From NCBI RefSeq assembly GCF_020819555.1, contig NZ_JAJHJB010000004.1, forward strand, positions 127,295-191,294: a stretch of 64,000 bases of DNA, in the 5' to 3' direction. This document shows, piece after piece, positions 8,819 through 17,617 of the stretch. Source of the stretch: Pelosinus baikalensis. Lineage in GTDB: Bacteria > Bacillota > Negativicutes > DSM-13327. The notes under the pieces are model-generated. The model saw nothing but the letters and a program-made list of their open reading frames with translations, was not told the origin of the DNA and made no database searches. The position numbers and the translations under genes were made by a program. Position 1 is the first letter of the stretch. Every line of letters starts with the position of its first letter.

Positions 8819-9829
8819 ATGGATAAAAATAGGTTTGGCACTCAGTTGGAAAATGATAATCATACATTTATAGAACTGTTTAAGCGGCATCCAAAGAATC
8901 CGATTTTGACAGCGAAAGACTGGCCCTATCCTGCGCATTCAGTATTCAATCCAGCAGCCACTATGTTTCACGGTAAAGTATTGTTGCTGGCTCGTGTAGA
9001 GGATAGACGAGGTTTTTCCCACCTGACTAAGGCGATTAGTGATGATGGAGTCAGCAATTGGCAGATTGACAGAGTGCCAACGCTGGAATCAGATCCGTTA
9101 AATTATCCGGAGGAACGGTGGGGAATTGAAGATCCTAGGATTACTTGGCTTGCTGAACTAAATAAGTGGGCGATAACCTATACTGCTTACTCTCGTCGTG
9201 GACCACTTGTAGCGATGGCACTGACAAATGACTTTATCACGTTTGAGCGGATCGGACCGCTCATGCCGCCGGAAGACAAAGATGCCGCACTTTTTCCTCG
9301 TCGAATACAGGGAAAATGGGTCCTGATTCATCGGCCAATTACTACTAATTATGTACCAGGTTCTCACATCTGGTTATCATATTCTGATAGTAACTTTACC
9401 CATTGGGGAGACCGCCAGGTGGTAATGCACGCCCGTCGAGGTGGCTGGTGGGATGGTGGAAAAATTGGTCTTGCAGCGCCACCTATCGAGACTGCTGAAG
9501 GCTGGATACTCTTGTATCACGGGGTGCGCCAAACAGCTTCTGGTTCGATTTACCGAATCGGCCTGGCATTACTGGATCTGGATAATCCGGCAAAGGTATT
9601 GCACCGCACTGATGAATGGGTCTTTGGTCCAACGGAAGGGTATGAACGGGAGGGGGACGTTGATGACGTCGTTTTTCCAAGCGGCTGGGTGTTAGACGAT
9701 AAGACCGGATTGCTTAAAATGTACTATGGGGGGGCCGATTCTTGTATTGCCTTGGCTACTGCCAGCGTAGGGGATTTGCTGGAATATATAAAAAAGTGTC
9801 CAGAACCCTTAGATGAAGCGCTTTATTAG
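8819..9829 (+). CDS. Glycoside hydrolase family 130 (mannoside phosphorylase-like)
   Basis: A 336-residue five-bladed beta-propeller enzyme of family GH130, which reversibly phosphorolyses beta-mannosides to mannose 1-phosphate. The catalytic-acid region WGIEDPRI places Asp105 in the expected spot. HPKNPIL, FNPAA, ARVEDRRG, HRP, LYHGV and GDVDDVVFPSG are further family marks. No signal peptide, so it acts in the cytoplasm. Mannose 1-phosphate is also the substrate of ManC encoded downstream, which links glycan turnover to GDP-mannose. The exact linkage (beta-1,2, beta-1,4 or Man-GlcNAc) cannot be told. ATG follows GGGGGG and seven Ts. Confidence 0.88.
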   Translation: MDKNRFGTQLENDNHTFIELFKRHPKNPILTAKDWPYPAHSVFNPAATMFHGKVLLLARVEDRRGFSHLTKAISDDGVSNWQIDRVPTLESDPLNYPEERWGIEDPRITWLAELNKWAITYTAYSRRGPLVAMALTNDFITFERIGPLMPPEDKDAALFPRRIQGKWVLIHRPITTNYVPGSHIWLSYSDSNFTHWGDRQVVMHARRGGWWDGGKIGLAAPPIETAEGWILLYHGVRQTASGSIYRIGLALLDLDNPAKVLHRTDEWVFGPTEGYEREGDVDDVVFPSGWVLDDKTGLLKMYYGGADSCIALATASVGDLLEYIKKCPEPLDEALY

Positions 9830-9936
9830 TCAGAGTCGTTGCTAAAATCAGACGTTACTCTTCATTAGATACCTAAGCTGAAAATAAAAAGACTATAACA
9901 TGTGACCATGAGTCTTGAAGAAAGGAAGAGAATAAA

Positions 9937-9981
9937 ATGAATTTTATAAAAAATTTACTAATTTTCACGGGTGAAATATGA
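9937..9981 (+). CDS. 14-codon ORF coupled to next gene
   Basis: MNFIKNLLIFTGEI is preceded by GAAAGGAAGAG, and its TGA overlaps the ATG of the next gene (ATGA). It could allow translational coupling; the next gene lacks its own obvious ribosome site. It may also be chance. Nothing else is seen in 9830-9936. Confidence 0.3.
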   Translation: MNFIKNLLIFTGEI

Positions 9982-10322
9982 AACTATATCACTTTACGAC
10001 AGAGGAGAATTTGGAACAAATATTGGAGCACGGCTGCCTTAACCAGTCAGGTGGAGGAGTTGTATGGCTAACTAAGAACAAGGAACTAGAAGCGCAGGAA
10101 TGGTCTGGGGGAAATAATGCTACGATTAGAATCAGCGTGTCACTTCTTAACATATCACATTTTGGTAAGAACGCGCCGCCGCAGAAACTAGTAGAAGGTG
10201 CAAAGGATTGGTATACAACATGTCAGCCGATCCCGCAGAAACTATGGATTGATGTTGAATCTCTCAGAAAAGGCCATTGGGGGATTCATAAAGGACTAAG
10301 CTATAAAAATAGAAAAATGTAA
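9978..10322 (+). CDS. Small hypothetical protein, ART-like N-terminus
   Basis: A 114-residue soluble protein I do not recognise as a named family. It opens MKLYHFTTEENLEQILEHGC, a pattern shared by several ADP-ribosyltransferase-fold families (Y/H-x-T followed by NLxxIL and a glycine), followed by VVWLTKNKE. This suggests a small NAD-binding or degenerate ART-fold protein, but catalytic residues cannot be assigned. It lies inside the glycan cluster, with its ATG overlapping the stop of a 14-codon ORF. A large hairpin terminator follows, so it likely ends a transcript beginning at GH130 or its own promoter. Confidence 0.5.
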   Translation: MKLYHFTTEENLEQILEHGCLNQSGGGVVWLTKNKELEAQEWSGGNNATIRISVSLLNISHFGKNAPPQKLVEGAKDWYTTCQPIPQKLWIDVESLRKGHWGIHKGLSYKNRKM

Positions 10323-10330
10323 TGACTGAT

Positions 10331-10398
10331 AATGGTCATCAACAGTGGATCTAGAAGACATCTAAAGGTGTTTCAAATTGCTGGTGATGACCATTTTT
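10331..10398 (+). terminator. Terminator-like hairpin with large loop
   Basis: ATGGTCATCA (10332-10341) pairs with TGATGACCAT (10385-10394), followed by a T-run (ATTTTTG). The loop is ~43 nt and weakly structured. From here to 10552 only a possible TACAAT -10 box (about 10444) was noted. Confidence 0.5.
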
Positions 10399-10552
10399 GC
10401 TAAGATGTGCGTACAATGGTGGTTTGCGCTTTGTTGAAGTTTGGTACAATCCAAGTTTGTAAAAGTAGATTAATGAATATAACCAGCGTAAATCGATAAG
10501 ATGCAGCTAAACATCTATAAAAAGGCTGCTCAAAATGAAGGAGATAAAGAAA

Positions 10553-11767
10553 ATGGTTGGAGAAAATAGAATCAAGAATATTGGTTTTTTAAGTACGTAT
10601 CCTCCTCGAGAATGCGGACTAGCTACATTTACGGAAGACCTAATAAACGAAATTAATAAAATAACATTGGTTAGGCCCAGTGTCATTGCAGTAGTAGATA
10701 AGGAAGAGTATACAAATTCAAAGGTACATTATAAATTGAGCCAGCACGATCGTACAAGCTATATAAAGACCGCAGCATGGGCCAATGATAATTTGGATCT
10801 TTTAGTTATTGAACATGAATATGGGATCTTTGGCGGCGAATGTGGCGAATACATTATTGATTTAGCGAAAGGACTAAAAATTCCTTTTATTGTTACAACA
10901 CATACTGTATTGCTAGAACCATCTTTGAAGCAATGTACTGTCCTCAGGGATCTAGGGAGGCTTAGCACAAAGGTCGTGACTATGGCGCAAAGTTCCATTT
11001 CCATATTGGCAGGGACGTATAGTATCGAGTCAGAGAAGATTGTGTTCATACCTCATGGCGTTCCTAATATGAAGGTTGAATCCCGTGAAAAATTGAAAGC
11101 CCGACATGGTTTGCAGAAAAAGGAAGTTATTAGCAGCTTTGGACTCATTAGCCCAGCGAAAGGTATCGAGTATGGAATTGAAGCGGTGGCGAAGGTTGTC
11201 CCGGATTATAAAAATCTGATGTATCTGATTCTTGGTAAGACTCATCCATGCGTCAAAGAAAGCATGGGCGAAACATACAGGCAGAGTCTGATGGATTTAG
11301 CACAAAGCCTTGGGGTGCAAAATAACATTCGATTTATTGATAAATACCTGACAAAAGAAGAAGTAATTACCTATCTTCACATGTCTGATATGTATCTGAC
11401 GCCTTATCTATCAAAAGAGCAGGCAGTCAGCGGAACGCTGGCATACGCCATGGGGTGTGGACGAGTAATTGTATCAACTCCATACCGATATGCAGAGGAA
11501 ATGCTGGGAGACGGTCGTGGAATGCTTAGCAAATTTAGAGATTCTGACTCAATTGCATCATGTATTCGAACGGTACTCGGGAACTCACCTGGAAAGAAAG
11601 CAATGGAGATGAAAACATTGGCAGTTGGTCAGACAATGACCTGGTCTACTGTAGCAAAGCAATATGTTCAGTTATGCGCGGATAGTATTCAACCAGCCCG
11701 GCGCTTACTTCCAAAATCCCATCCCCATCTTACGATCGCTAAGCAAAGCGGAATGAGGGCTATATAA
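10553..11767 (+). CDS. Glycosyltransferase family 4 protein
   Basis: A 404-residue GT-B transferase. FLSTYPPRECGLATFTEDL at the N-terminus is characteristic of a GT4 subgroup often fused to, or encoded beside, a six-hairpin domain. The C-terminal half has FGLISPAKGIEYGIEA and a donor-site segment (YLSKEQAVSGTLAYAMG), where the usual EPFG glutamate is replaced by KEQAVSG, a known variation in this subgroup. ATG at 10553 is preferred because AAGGAG lies 9 nt upstream; an earlier ATG at 10535 overlaps that site. It overlaps the next gene by one base (TAATG), so the two products are probably made together. Confidence 0.82.
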   Translation: MVGENRIKNIGFLSTYPPRECGLATFTEDLINEINKITLVRPSVIAVVDKEEYTNSKVHYKLSQHDRTSYIKTAAWANDNLDLLVIEHEYGIFGGECGEYIIDLAKGLKIPFIVTTHTVLLEPSLKQCTVLRDLGRLSTKVVTMAQSSISILAGTYSIESEKIVFIPHGVPNMKVESREKLKARHGLQKKEVISSFGLISPAKGIEYGIEAVAKVVPDYKNLMYLILGKTHPCVKESMGETYRQSLMDLAQSLGVQNNIRFIDKYLTKEEVITYLHMSDMYLTPYLSKEQAVSGTLAYAMGCGRVIVSTPYRYAEEMLGDGRGMLSKFRDSDSIASCIRTVLGNSPGKKAMEMKTLAVGQTMTWSTVAKQYVQLCADSIQPARRLLPKSHPHLTIAKQSGMRAI

Positions 11768-12909
11768 TGAACCAATTAGGCAACGTCTTTGATGACGCAC
11801 ATATCTTTCGTATGACCGATGATACGGGTATGTTTCAACATACCCGTTACAATGTTCCTGATTTGGCTAAAGGGTATACCACTGACGACAATGCCCGGGC
11901 ATTAATTATGGCAGTGATGCTTTATGAAACGAGACGCAAGCCCGAATACCTCGTATTAATTTATCGCTACCTGGCATTTATTTTGTATGCCCAGAATGAA
12001 AATGGTCATTTTCGGAACTTTATGACATATGGTCGTCAATTCACGGAAGCAGAAGGATCGGAAGAATGCTTTGGTCGCTGCCTCTGGGCTTTAGGATATA
12101 CATTGGCTTCACCAGTAATGCCCGGTGGGATAAAGGATGCATGTACGAGTGCGATCACCCGTGCATTACCGATTATTTCTTCTCTTAAATGCCTGCGGGG
12201 ACAGGCATATGTTCTGATCGGTCTTGGTCTTATCCCAGATATAAAAAGGGATAGCCTTATTCTTAAGCTCGCAGATGCTATTGGAAATTGCTTTGAGCAG
12301 TGCTCTGGAGAAAATTGGAAATGGTTCGAAGACAGCCTGACTTACGATAATGGGGTTCTGCCGTGGGCTATGTTCGTGGCTTCCTATCAAACAGGGCAGG
12401 AACGCTTTCTCCATATCGGGCGTGAAAGTATGGAATTTCTCGACCAAGATGCTTTTCGGGATGGCTTTTTCCGACCAGTGGGTTGCAGAGGATGGCGGAT
12501 GCGGGGGGCTGAACCGGCATTATATGACCAGCAGCCAGTCGAGGCATCCATGTCCACACTAGCTCATTTGGCTGCTTATAAGGTGACTGGTGATGAATCT
12601 ATGCTGGAATTGGCCAGACGAAGTTTTGCCTGGTATTTGGGGGAAAATTCTCGCAATGAAAGTTTAATTGATGCAGAAACTGGTGGCTGCTTTGATGGCA
12701 TTATGGTTGAGGGCTTGAACCGTAATCAAGGTGCTGAAAGTATTGTTGGCTATGCAATCGCTAATCTGGCTTTGGATAATGCAGCATCAGCACCATTGGG
12801 GATTCATGACCAATTTTTACAAAACACAGAAGAAGCATCACCGCAATCTAATTGGAGAAGATTGGGGAAAGTTATTTTACCTTCATGGCGTCAAGCCAAT
12901 CGCAAATAA
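11767..12909 (+). CDS. Six-hairpin (alpha/alpha-barrel) glycosidase-like protein
   Basis: A 380-residue protein starting MNQLGNVFDDAHIFRMTDDTG, then RYNVPDLAKGYTTDDNARAL. This segment is the hallmark of a domain usually found fused behind GT4 transferases like the one just upstream. Repeating helical pairs (ALGYTLA, AYVLIGLGL, ANLALD) suggest an (alpha/alpha)6 barrel, and TTDDNAR and WFEDSLTYDNG offer acidic residues suited to glycan hydrolysis or phosphorolysis. Activity is unproven. Here the two modules are separate genes overlapping by 1 bp. It probably trims or remodels the mannose-containing glycan. Confidence 0.7.
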   Translation: MNQLGNVFDDAHIFRMTDDTGMFQHTRYNVPDLAKGYTTDDNARALIMAVMLYETRRKPEYLVLIYRYLAFILYAQNENGHFRNFMTYGRQFTEAEGSEECFGRCLWALGYTLASPVMPGGIKDACTSAITRALPIISSLKCLRGQAYVLIGLGLIPDIKRDSLILKLADAIGNCFEQCSGENWKWFEDSLTYDNGVLPWAMFVASYQTGQERFLHIGRESMEFLDQDAFRDGFFRPVGCRGWRMRGAEPALYDQQPVEASMSTLAHLAAYKVTGDESMLELARRSFAWYLGENSRNESLIDAETGGCFDGIMVEGLNRNQGAESIVGYAIANLALDNAASAPLGIHDQFLQNTEEASPQSNWRRLGKVILPSWRQANRK

Positions 12910-12957
12910 AATAAATATTGGGCGGTAATTCAGCATAAAAAGGAATGTGATGATCCT

Positions 12958-14340
12958 ATGAAAGTCATTATTCTCGCCGGTGGCGGAGGTAGTCGTTTAT
13001 TTCCTCTTTCCCGTACCCTGTTTCCTAAACAATTTTTAAAACTCAATGGGGAAGAGTCGCTGCTTGCCCAGACCATAACCCGATTTTTGCCTATGGTCAA
13101 ACCTTCTGACATGGTAGTGGTGACCAATCAGGAATATGTTCATCATGTCCGGACAGAACTCATCCTGGCTAAGGCTCAGGGAGCCCATATCCTGCTGGAG
13201 CCGATGGCACGAAATACAGCGCCGGCAGTTGCATTCGCGGCACAATACTGCCTCGAACATTTGGGCTGTCAACCCGATGAAATACTGTATGTAACACCCT
13301 CTGATCACATAATCCGCCCGATAGAGACGTTTGCAGCAAATGTTCGCCAGGCCATTGGATTGGCGAACATGGACAAGATTGTGACTCTTGGTATACGACC
13401 CAATCATCCGGAAACCGGTTATGGCTATATGCAGGCAGGTACACCTTTTAGCGGTGGCTTTGCCGTTCAATCCTTTCGGGAAAAGCCAGATCTAAAAACA
13501 GCAGAAGAATATCTGGCTGCTGGCAACTACTACTGGAACTCAGGTATGTTTGCGTTTGCGATTCAGTGTTTTATGGAGGAACTAGCAGCGTATCAGCCCG
13601 ATATTTACGAGCTGGTCCAAAGTGGTTTGGACGGGATGAAGGAGAATTTCACCCTAATGCCCAATATCTCTATTGACTATGCAATTGCTGAAAAATCCCA
13701 AAAGATGGTGATGCTGCCGATTACGGCGGAATGGAATGATATCGGTTCATGGGATGCAATCTATGACGTGCTCGATAAGGATTTGGATGGCAATGCAGTA
13801 AAAGGGGATTGCATTCCGATTGAATGCTCAAATACCCTGATACTGGGACATAGTCGTCTTATTGCCGGCATCGGTCTTGAGGATATTCTGGTAGTGGAGA
13901 CAAACGATGTTATCGTTGTTGCTAAAAAAGGCGAATCCCAAAAGGTCAAGGATCTTGTTTGTGAACTAAAGGAGAAGGGCAGGATTGAGGCGGACCAGCA
14001 TACAACTGTTTATCGACCCTGGGGCTTCTATACCGTACTTGGTTCTGGTCCAGGGTATAAAATGAAAAAGATTGTTGTGAATCCCGGTGAAATCCTAAGT
14101 CTGCAAATGCATTATCATCGTAGTGAGCATTGGATTGTTATTGGCGGTACGGCAAAGGTCACTATCGGTATTGCAGAACAAATGGTACATGAAAATGAGA
14201 GTGTTTTCGTGCCGCAAACCACTAACCACCGACTTGAAAATCCCGGAAGACTGCCTCTTCAGATTATCGAAGTACAGAACGGCAGCTATCTGGGTGAAGA
14301 TGATATTGTGCGTTTTGATGATCGATATGGGAGGTCATGA
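12958..14340 (+). CDS. manC: Mannose-1-phosphate guanylyltransferase / mannose-6-phosphate isomerase
   Basis: A 460-residue bifunctional type II enzyme. The N-terminal nucleotidyltransferase has the LAGGGGSRLFPLSR pyrophosphorylase loop and FPKQFLKL (residues ~5-27), VTPSDHII and FREKPD. The C-terminal cupin isomerase domain carries LQMHYHRSEHW at about 382-392 with metal-binding histidines, and FVPQTTNHRLENPG. Together they make GDP-mannose from mannose phosphates in the cytoplasm. It closes the glycan cluster and would supply the two GT4 enzymes. Its stop overlaps the start of a 29-residue ORF (ATGA). Length is normal for AlgA/ManC. Confidence 0.95.
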   Translation: MKVIILAGGGGSRLFPLSRTLFPKQFLKLNGEESLLAQTITRFLPMVKPSDMVVVTNQEYVHHVRTELILAKAQGAHILLEPMARNTAPAVAFAAQYCLEHLGCQPDEILYVTPSDHIIRPIETFAANVRQAIGLANMDKIVTLGIRPNHPETGYGYMQAGTPFSGGFAVQSFREKPDLKTAEEYLAAGNYYWNSGMFAFAIQCFMEELAAYQPDIYELVQSGLDGMKENFTLMPNISIDYAIAEKSQKMVMLPITAEWNDIGSWDAIYDVLDKDLDGNAVKGDCIPIECSNTLILGHSRLIAGIGLEDILVVETNDVIVVAKKGESQKVKDLVCELKEKGRIEADQHTTVYRPWGFYTVLGSGPGYKMKKIVVNPGEILSLQMHYHRSEHWIVIGGTAKVTIGIAEQMVHENESVFVPQTTNHRLENPGRLPLQIIEVQNGSYLGEDDIVRFDDRYGRS

Positions 14341-14426
14341 GCCGTAGAGACTTGATTGAGGCACTAAAATCTGTTCATGCTGAAGCTTGCTTTCGAGATA
14401 CCCGCAAAAGAGTGATTGCTGCCTGA
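14337..14426 (+). CDS. 29-residue ORF translationally coupled to manC
   Basis: It starts at the ATGA overlap with the manC stop and has an excellent ribosome site, GGGAGG, two to three bases upstream. The peptide (MSRRDLIEALKSVHAEACF and ten more residues) is charged and soluble. I do not recognise it; it could be a real small protein or the remnant of a truncated gene. A strong terminator follows at 14476. Confidence 0.4.
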   Translation: MSRRDLIEALKSVHAEACFRDTRKRVIAA

Positions 14427-14475
14427 GGGCAAACCGTTACCGAAGCAAAGATGACGATAAATGTAGGATAATGGT

Positions 14476-14505
14476 AAAAAACCTCCCATACTAGGGAGGT
14501 TTTTT
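14476..14505. terminator. Intrinsic terminator of glycan operon
   Basis: AAAAAACCTCCC pairs perfectly with GGGAGGTTTTTT around ATACTA. The A-run and T-run make it usable in both directions, so it also ends the convergent RND operon. Confidence 0.92.
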
Positions 14506-14554
14506 GTATTAGTGTCTAAAGTAAGAGGCAAGGAATTTATTATTTGTTTGGGAC

Positions 14555-17500
14555 TTAGCTTATGCTCTGCCGGACCTCTTTATTGCTTTGATGCTTTCTC
14601 CAACCGTGGATGAGAGAATATACCACGGGTACGACTATAAGCGTCAGGAGGGTAGAGGTAATAAGGCCGCCGATGATGGCGTGGGCCATCGGGGCCCGGG
14701 CTTCAGCACCTGGTCCGATGGATAGGGCAATTGGGAGCATGCCGAAGATCATTGCAATGCTGGTCATAAGAATAGGGCGCAGACGGATGCGGGCCGCGTC
14801 CACTAGAGCGTCATTGCAGGAAGTGCCTTCCTGCATGCGTTGCTTGGCGAAATCAATCAGGAGAATCGCATTCTTGGTAACCAGTCCCATTAACATCATA
14901 ATCCCGATGAGTGAGATTAGGCTCAATTCACTACCTGCTAGAAATAATCCGGCCAGAGCCCCTATGACAGCCAAGGGCAGGGCGAGCATGATGGCGAAGG
15001 GTTCGCTGTAACTTTCAAATTGGGCCGCCAGAACCATGAAGATAAAGGCTGCCGCTAACACCAGCGCAATGGTCATGCTGGAAAACGAATCATCCATATC
15101 CTCGGTTTGACCGGCGCCGCCTACTTGATAGCCTGCAGGCAGTGGGATTTCGTTCATATCCTCGTAGAATTTGTTGTTAAAATCACCAAGGGTGGTTTTC
15201 TCCAGGTTAGCTGTTAACCTGATTTCTTTTTGCCGATCATAGCGGTTAATCTCTGACGGACTGGTGGCGTACCCCATGTTAACTACTTGGGACAACGGAA
15301 TCAGGAGTCGCTGTCCGTCTGTTTTCATTTTTTCACTGGTTAGAAACACATTCTGCAGACTTTCTGGGCTGCTGCGATCCTTAGCATTAAGCCGTAGGTT
15401 GATATCGACCCGTTCATCGCCGTCGCTGAACTTGCCAATCACTGTTCCCTGCAATAGCGTTTGCAGGGCGTTGCCGATGGTGGAGGTGGATATACCTAGA
15501 TCATTAGCTCGTTCTGTTTTGATTGTAATGTCCAGATTGGGACTGCCGGGACGATAATTCGACACGATGTCTCGGACACCGGGAATGGTCTCCATTTTCC
15601 GGTGCAGCTGTTCTGCAATCTCACCAAGTGTTTCTACGGATTCGCCAGTTAGGGATACACTGACTGGTTTTCCGCCGCCCTGTTCGAAGTCAGCACGGAT
15701 ACCGGGAATGCTGTTGAGTTTGTTTCTGGCATCACCAATAATTTCGATTTGGGAGCGTTCACGGTTTTGTTTAGGAATCAATGTCACAAACAGATTTTGT
15801 TCACCGGCAGCGGTGGTACTAAATACATGCTGTACCTCGGGAAGTTGCTGCAGGGTCTCCACCAGATAGAGTGTTGATTGATCCAGACCTTCAATTGTAG
15901 GACCGATCTGTGTTTGTACCTTGACTGTGAATTGAGCCTGGTCGGTATCCGGGATAAAAGATGAGCCCAGATAGGGGAGGAGCAGCATGCTGAGCAGAAA
16001 CAGTGCTGCGGAGATACCTAATGTTTTTTTGCGATGAAATTGCAATAAGTTGTGCAATATAGAAGCGTAGGAAGTTGCCATTTTTTCAAATAGAGTATTC
16101 CAAGTCATCCACCAGCGACCTAGCCTGCCTGTTGCGTGCTGTCCCACGGGTAAATATAAGGCGGCCATCATTGGCGTCAGCGTAAAAGCGATGAATAGAG
16201 AAATCAGGACAGCAAAAGCAATGGTCAGCCCGAATTCTTTGAAGAATTGCCCCACAACGCCGGACATAAAACCGACTGGGATAAATACGGCGACAACGGT
16301 AAAGGTAGTGGCCATGACCGCCAGAGCAATTTCTTTCGTCCCATCGGCAGCGGCCGTCATCGCCGATTTGCCCAGCTGGCGGTGCCTAATAATATTTTCG
16401 ATCACTACAATGGCATCGTCAATTAACAGGCCGACAGATAAGGAAAGACCGAGGAGAGACATGCTGTTGATGGTGAAATTGGCCAATTTCATAAAGAAAA
16501 AGGTGGCAATAATGGAGGCGGGGATCGTAAGGGCGCTAATTACGGTACTGCGCCAGTCGCCCAGGAACCAAAGGACGGTGATCACTGCAAAAACGCCGCC
16601 GACAATGAGATCAAACCATACTTCATGAATGGATTCTTCGATGCGTTTGGCATCATCCCGCACCATATGCAGCGCTATGCCTGACGGCAGATCTTGCTGA
16701 ATTCTTTCTAGTGCCGCCTTGACTTGTTTAGCGACTTTTACAGCATTGGCGCCGGACTGTTTGCCAATTTCCAGTCCAACAACCTCCTGACCGTCATAGC
16801 GGGCAATGCTTTCGATATCCTTAACAGTATCTTTGACAGTGCCAATTTGTTTATAATATACCGGCGCACCATTACGGATACCCATGACAAGGGAAAGAAA
16901 ATCCTTAGGATCTTTAAAATTTCCGGCGGTTCGTACCGCTAATTCATTTGTGTTTTCGGTAAGCTTACCTGCTGGAATATCGAGATTTTCCTGCTGCAGG
17001 CGCTGGATGATTTCCGGTACGGAAAATCCGAAAGACGCCACCTTGTCCCGATCCAGCAATAATTCGATGCGCCGTTCCTGTAGACCCGTTACTTTCAATT
17101 GTCCTACCCCACTGATTTTTTGCAGACGGGGTTTGATCACGTCTTCCACCAGAATGCTTAATTCACGAAGGCTGGCAGTGTCGCCAGTAAAGGCAATCGT
17201 TGCAACCGGGGACGCCTTCATGTCGTATCGGGCAATGATAGGTTCCTTGATTCCTTCCGGCAGCTCGCCGCGGATGGCACTGAGCTTATCTCGGACGTCC
17301 TGGGCGGCCATAGCCGGATCAATGTCCAGATTGAACTCAATGCCTGTTCGGGAATACCCTTCCGATGAGGTGGATTGAATGTGCTTGACACCCTTAGCCT
17401 CGCCGACAGCTTCTTCTACCTTCTTGGTTACCTGGGTGTCCATTTGCTCCGGTAAAGCCCCCTCATAGGTAATCATGACGGATACGTAAGGAAGAGAGAC

Positions 17501-17617
17501 ATCTGGATTCTCATCGACATTCATGCCTAGATAACTGACGATACCTAGTAAAATCAGAGCCAGAAGGCTTACAGTGGCGAAAACGGGACGTCTAATACTA
17601 AGTTCAGGCAGACTCAC
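14555..17617 (-). CDS. RND family multidrug efflux permease (AcrB-like)
   Basis: A 1020-residue inner-membrane pump of full length for the HAE1 RND family. It has the two-fold repeat of a single helix, a large periplasmic loop and a helix bundle. The proton-relay aspartates in LLIDDAIVVIENI (about residue 397) and the lysine in GLVTKNAILLIDF (about 914) are present. It starts at GTG, overlapping the adaptor stop by 4 bp (GTGA), with GGAGG upstream. It would form a tripartite pump with the adaptor and an outer-membrane channel encoded elsewhere. Transcription is from the tetR promoter region, and it ends at the shared terminator. Confidence 0.96.
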   Translation of the reverse strand: MSLPELSIRRPVFATVSLLALILLGIVSYLGMNVDENPDVSLPYVSVMITYEGALPEQMDTQVTKKVEEAVGEAKGVKHIQSTSSEGYSRTGIEFNLDIDPAMAAQDVRDKLSAIRGELPEGIKEPIIARYDMKASPVATIAFTGDTASLRELSILVEDVIKPRLQKISGVGQLKVTGLQERRIELLLDRDKVASFGFSVPEIIQRLQQENLDIPAGKLTENTNELAVRTAGNFKDPKDFLSLVMGIRNGAPVYYKQIGTVKDTVKDIESIARYDGQEVVGLEIGKQSGANAVKVAKQVKAALERIQQDLPSGIALHMVRDDAKRIEESIHEVWFDLIVGGVFAVITVLWFLGDWRSTVISALTIPASIIATFFFMKLANFTINSMSLLGLSLSVGLLIDDAIVVIENIIRHRQLGKSAMTAAADGTKEIALAVMATTFTVVAVFIPVGFMSGVVGQFFKEFGLTIAFAVLISLFIAFTLTPMMAALYLPVGQHATGRLGRWWMTWNTLFEKMATSYASILHNLLQFHRKKTLGISAALFLLSMLLLPYLGSSFIPDTDQAQFTVKVQTQIGPTIEGLDQSTLYLVETLQQLPEVQHVFSTTAAGEQNLFVTLIPKQNRERSQIEIIGDARNKLNSIPGIRADFEQGGGKPVSVSLTGESVETLGEIAEQLHRKMETIPGVRDIVSNYRPGSPNLDITIKTERANDLGISTSTIGNALQTLLQGTVIGKFSDGDERVDINLRLNAKDRSSPESLQNVFLTSEKMKTDGQRLLIPLSQVVNMGYATSPSEINRYDRQKEIRLTANLEKTTLGDFNNKFYEDMNEIPLPAGYQVGGAGQTEDMDDSFSSMTIALVLAAAFIFMVLAAQFESYSEPFAIMLALPLAVIGALAGLFLAGSELSLISLIGIMMLMGLVTKNAILLIDFAKQRMQEGTSCNDALVDAARIRLRPILMTSIAMIFGMLPIALSIGPGAEARAPMAHAIIGGLITSTLLTLIVVPVVYSLIHGWRKHQSNKEVRQSIS

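Noticed and set aside
14610..17378. Several long plus-strand frames opposite the RND permease gene
   Set aside because: They are shadows of a clear 1020-residue protein and lack family features or ribosome sites.
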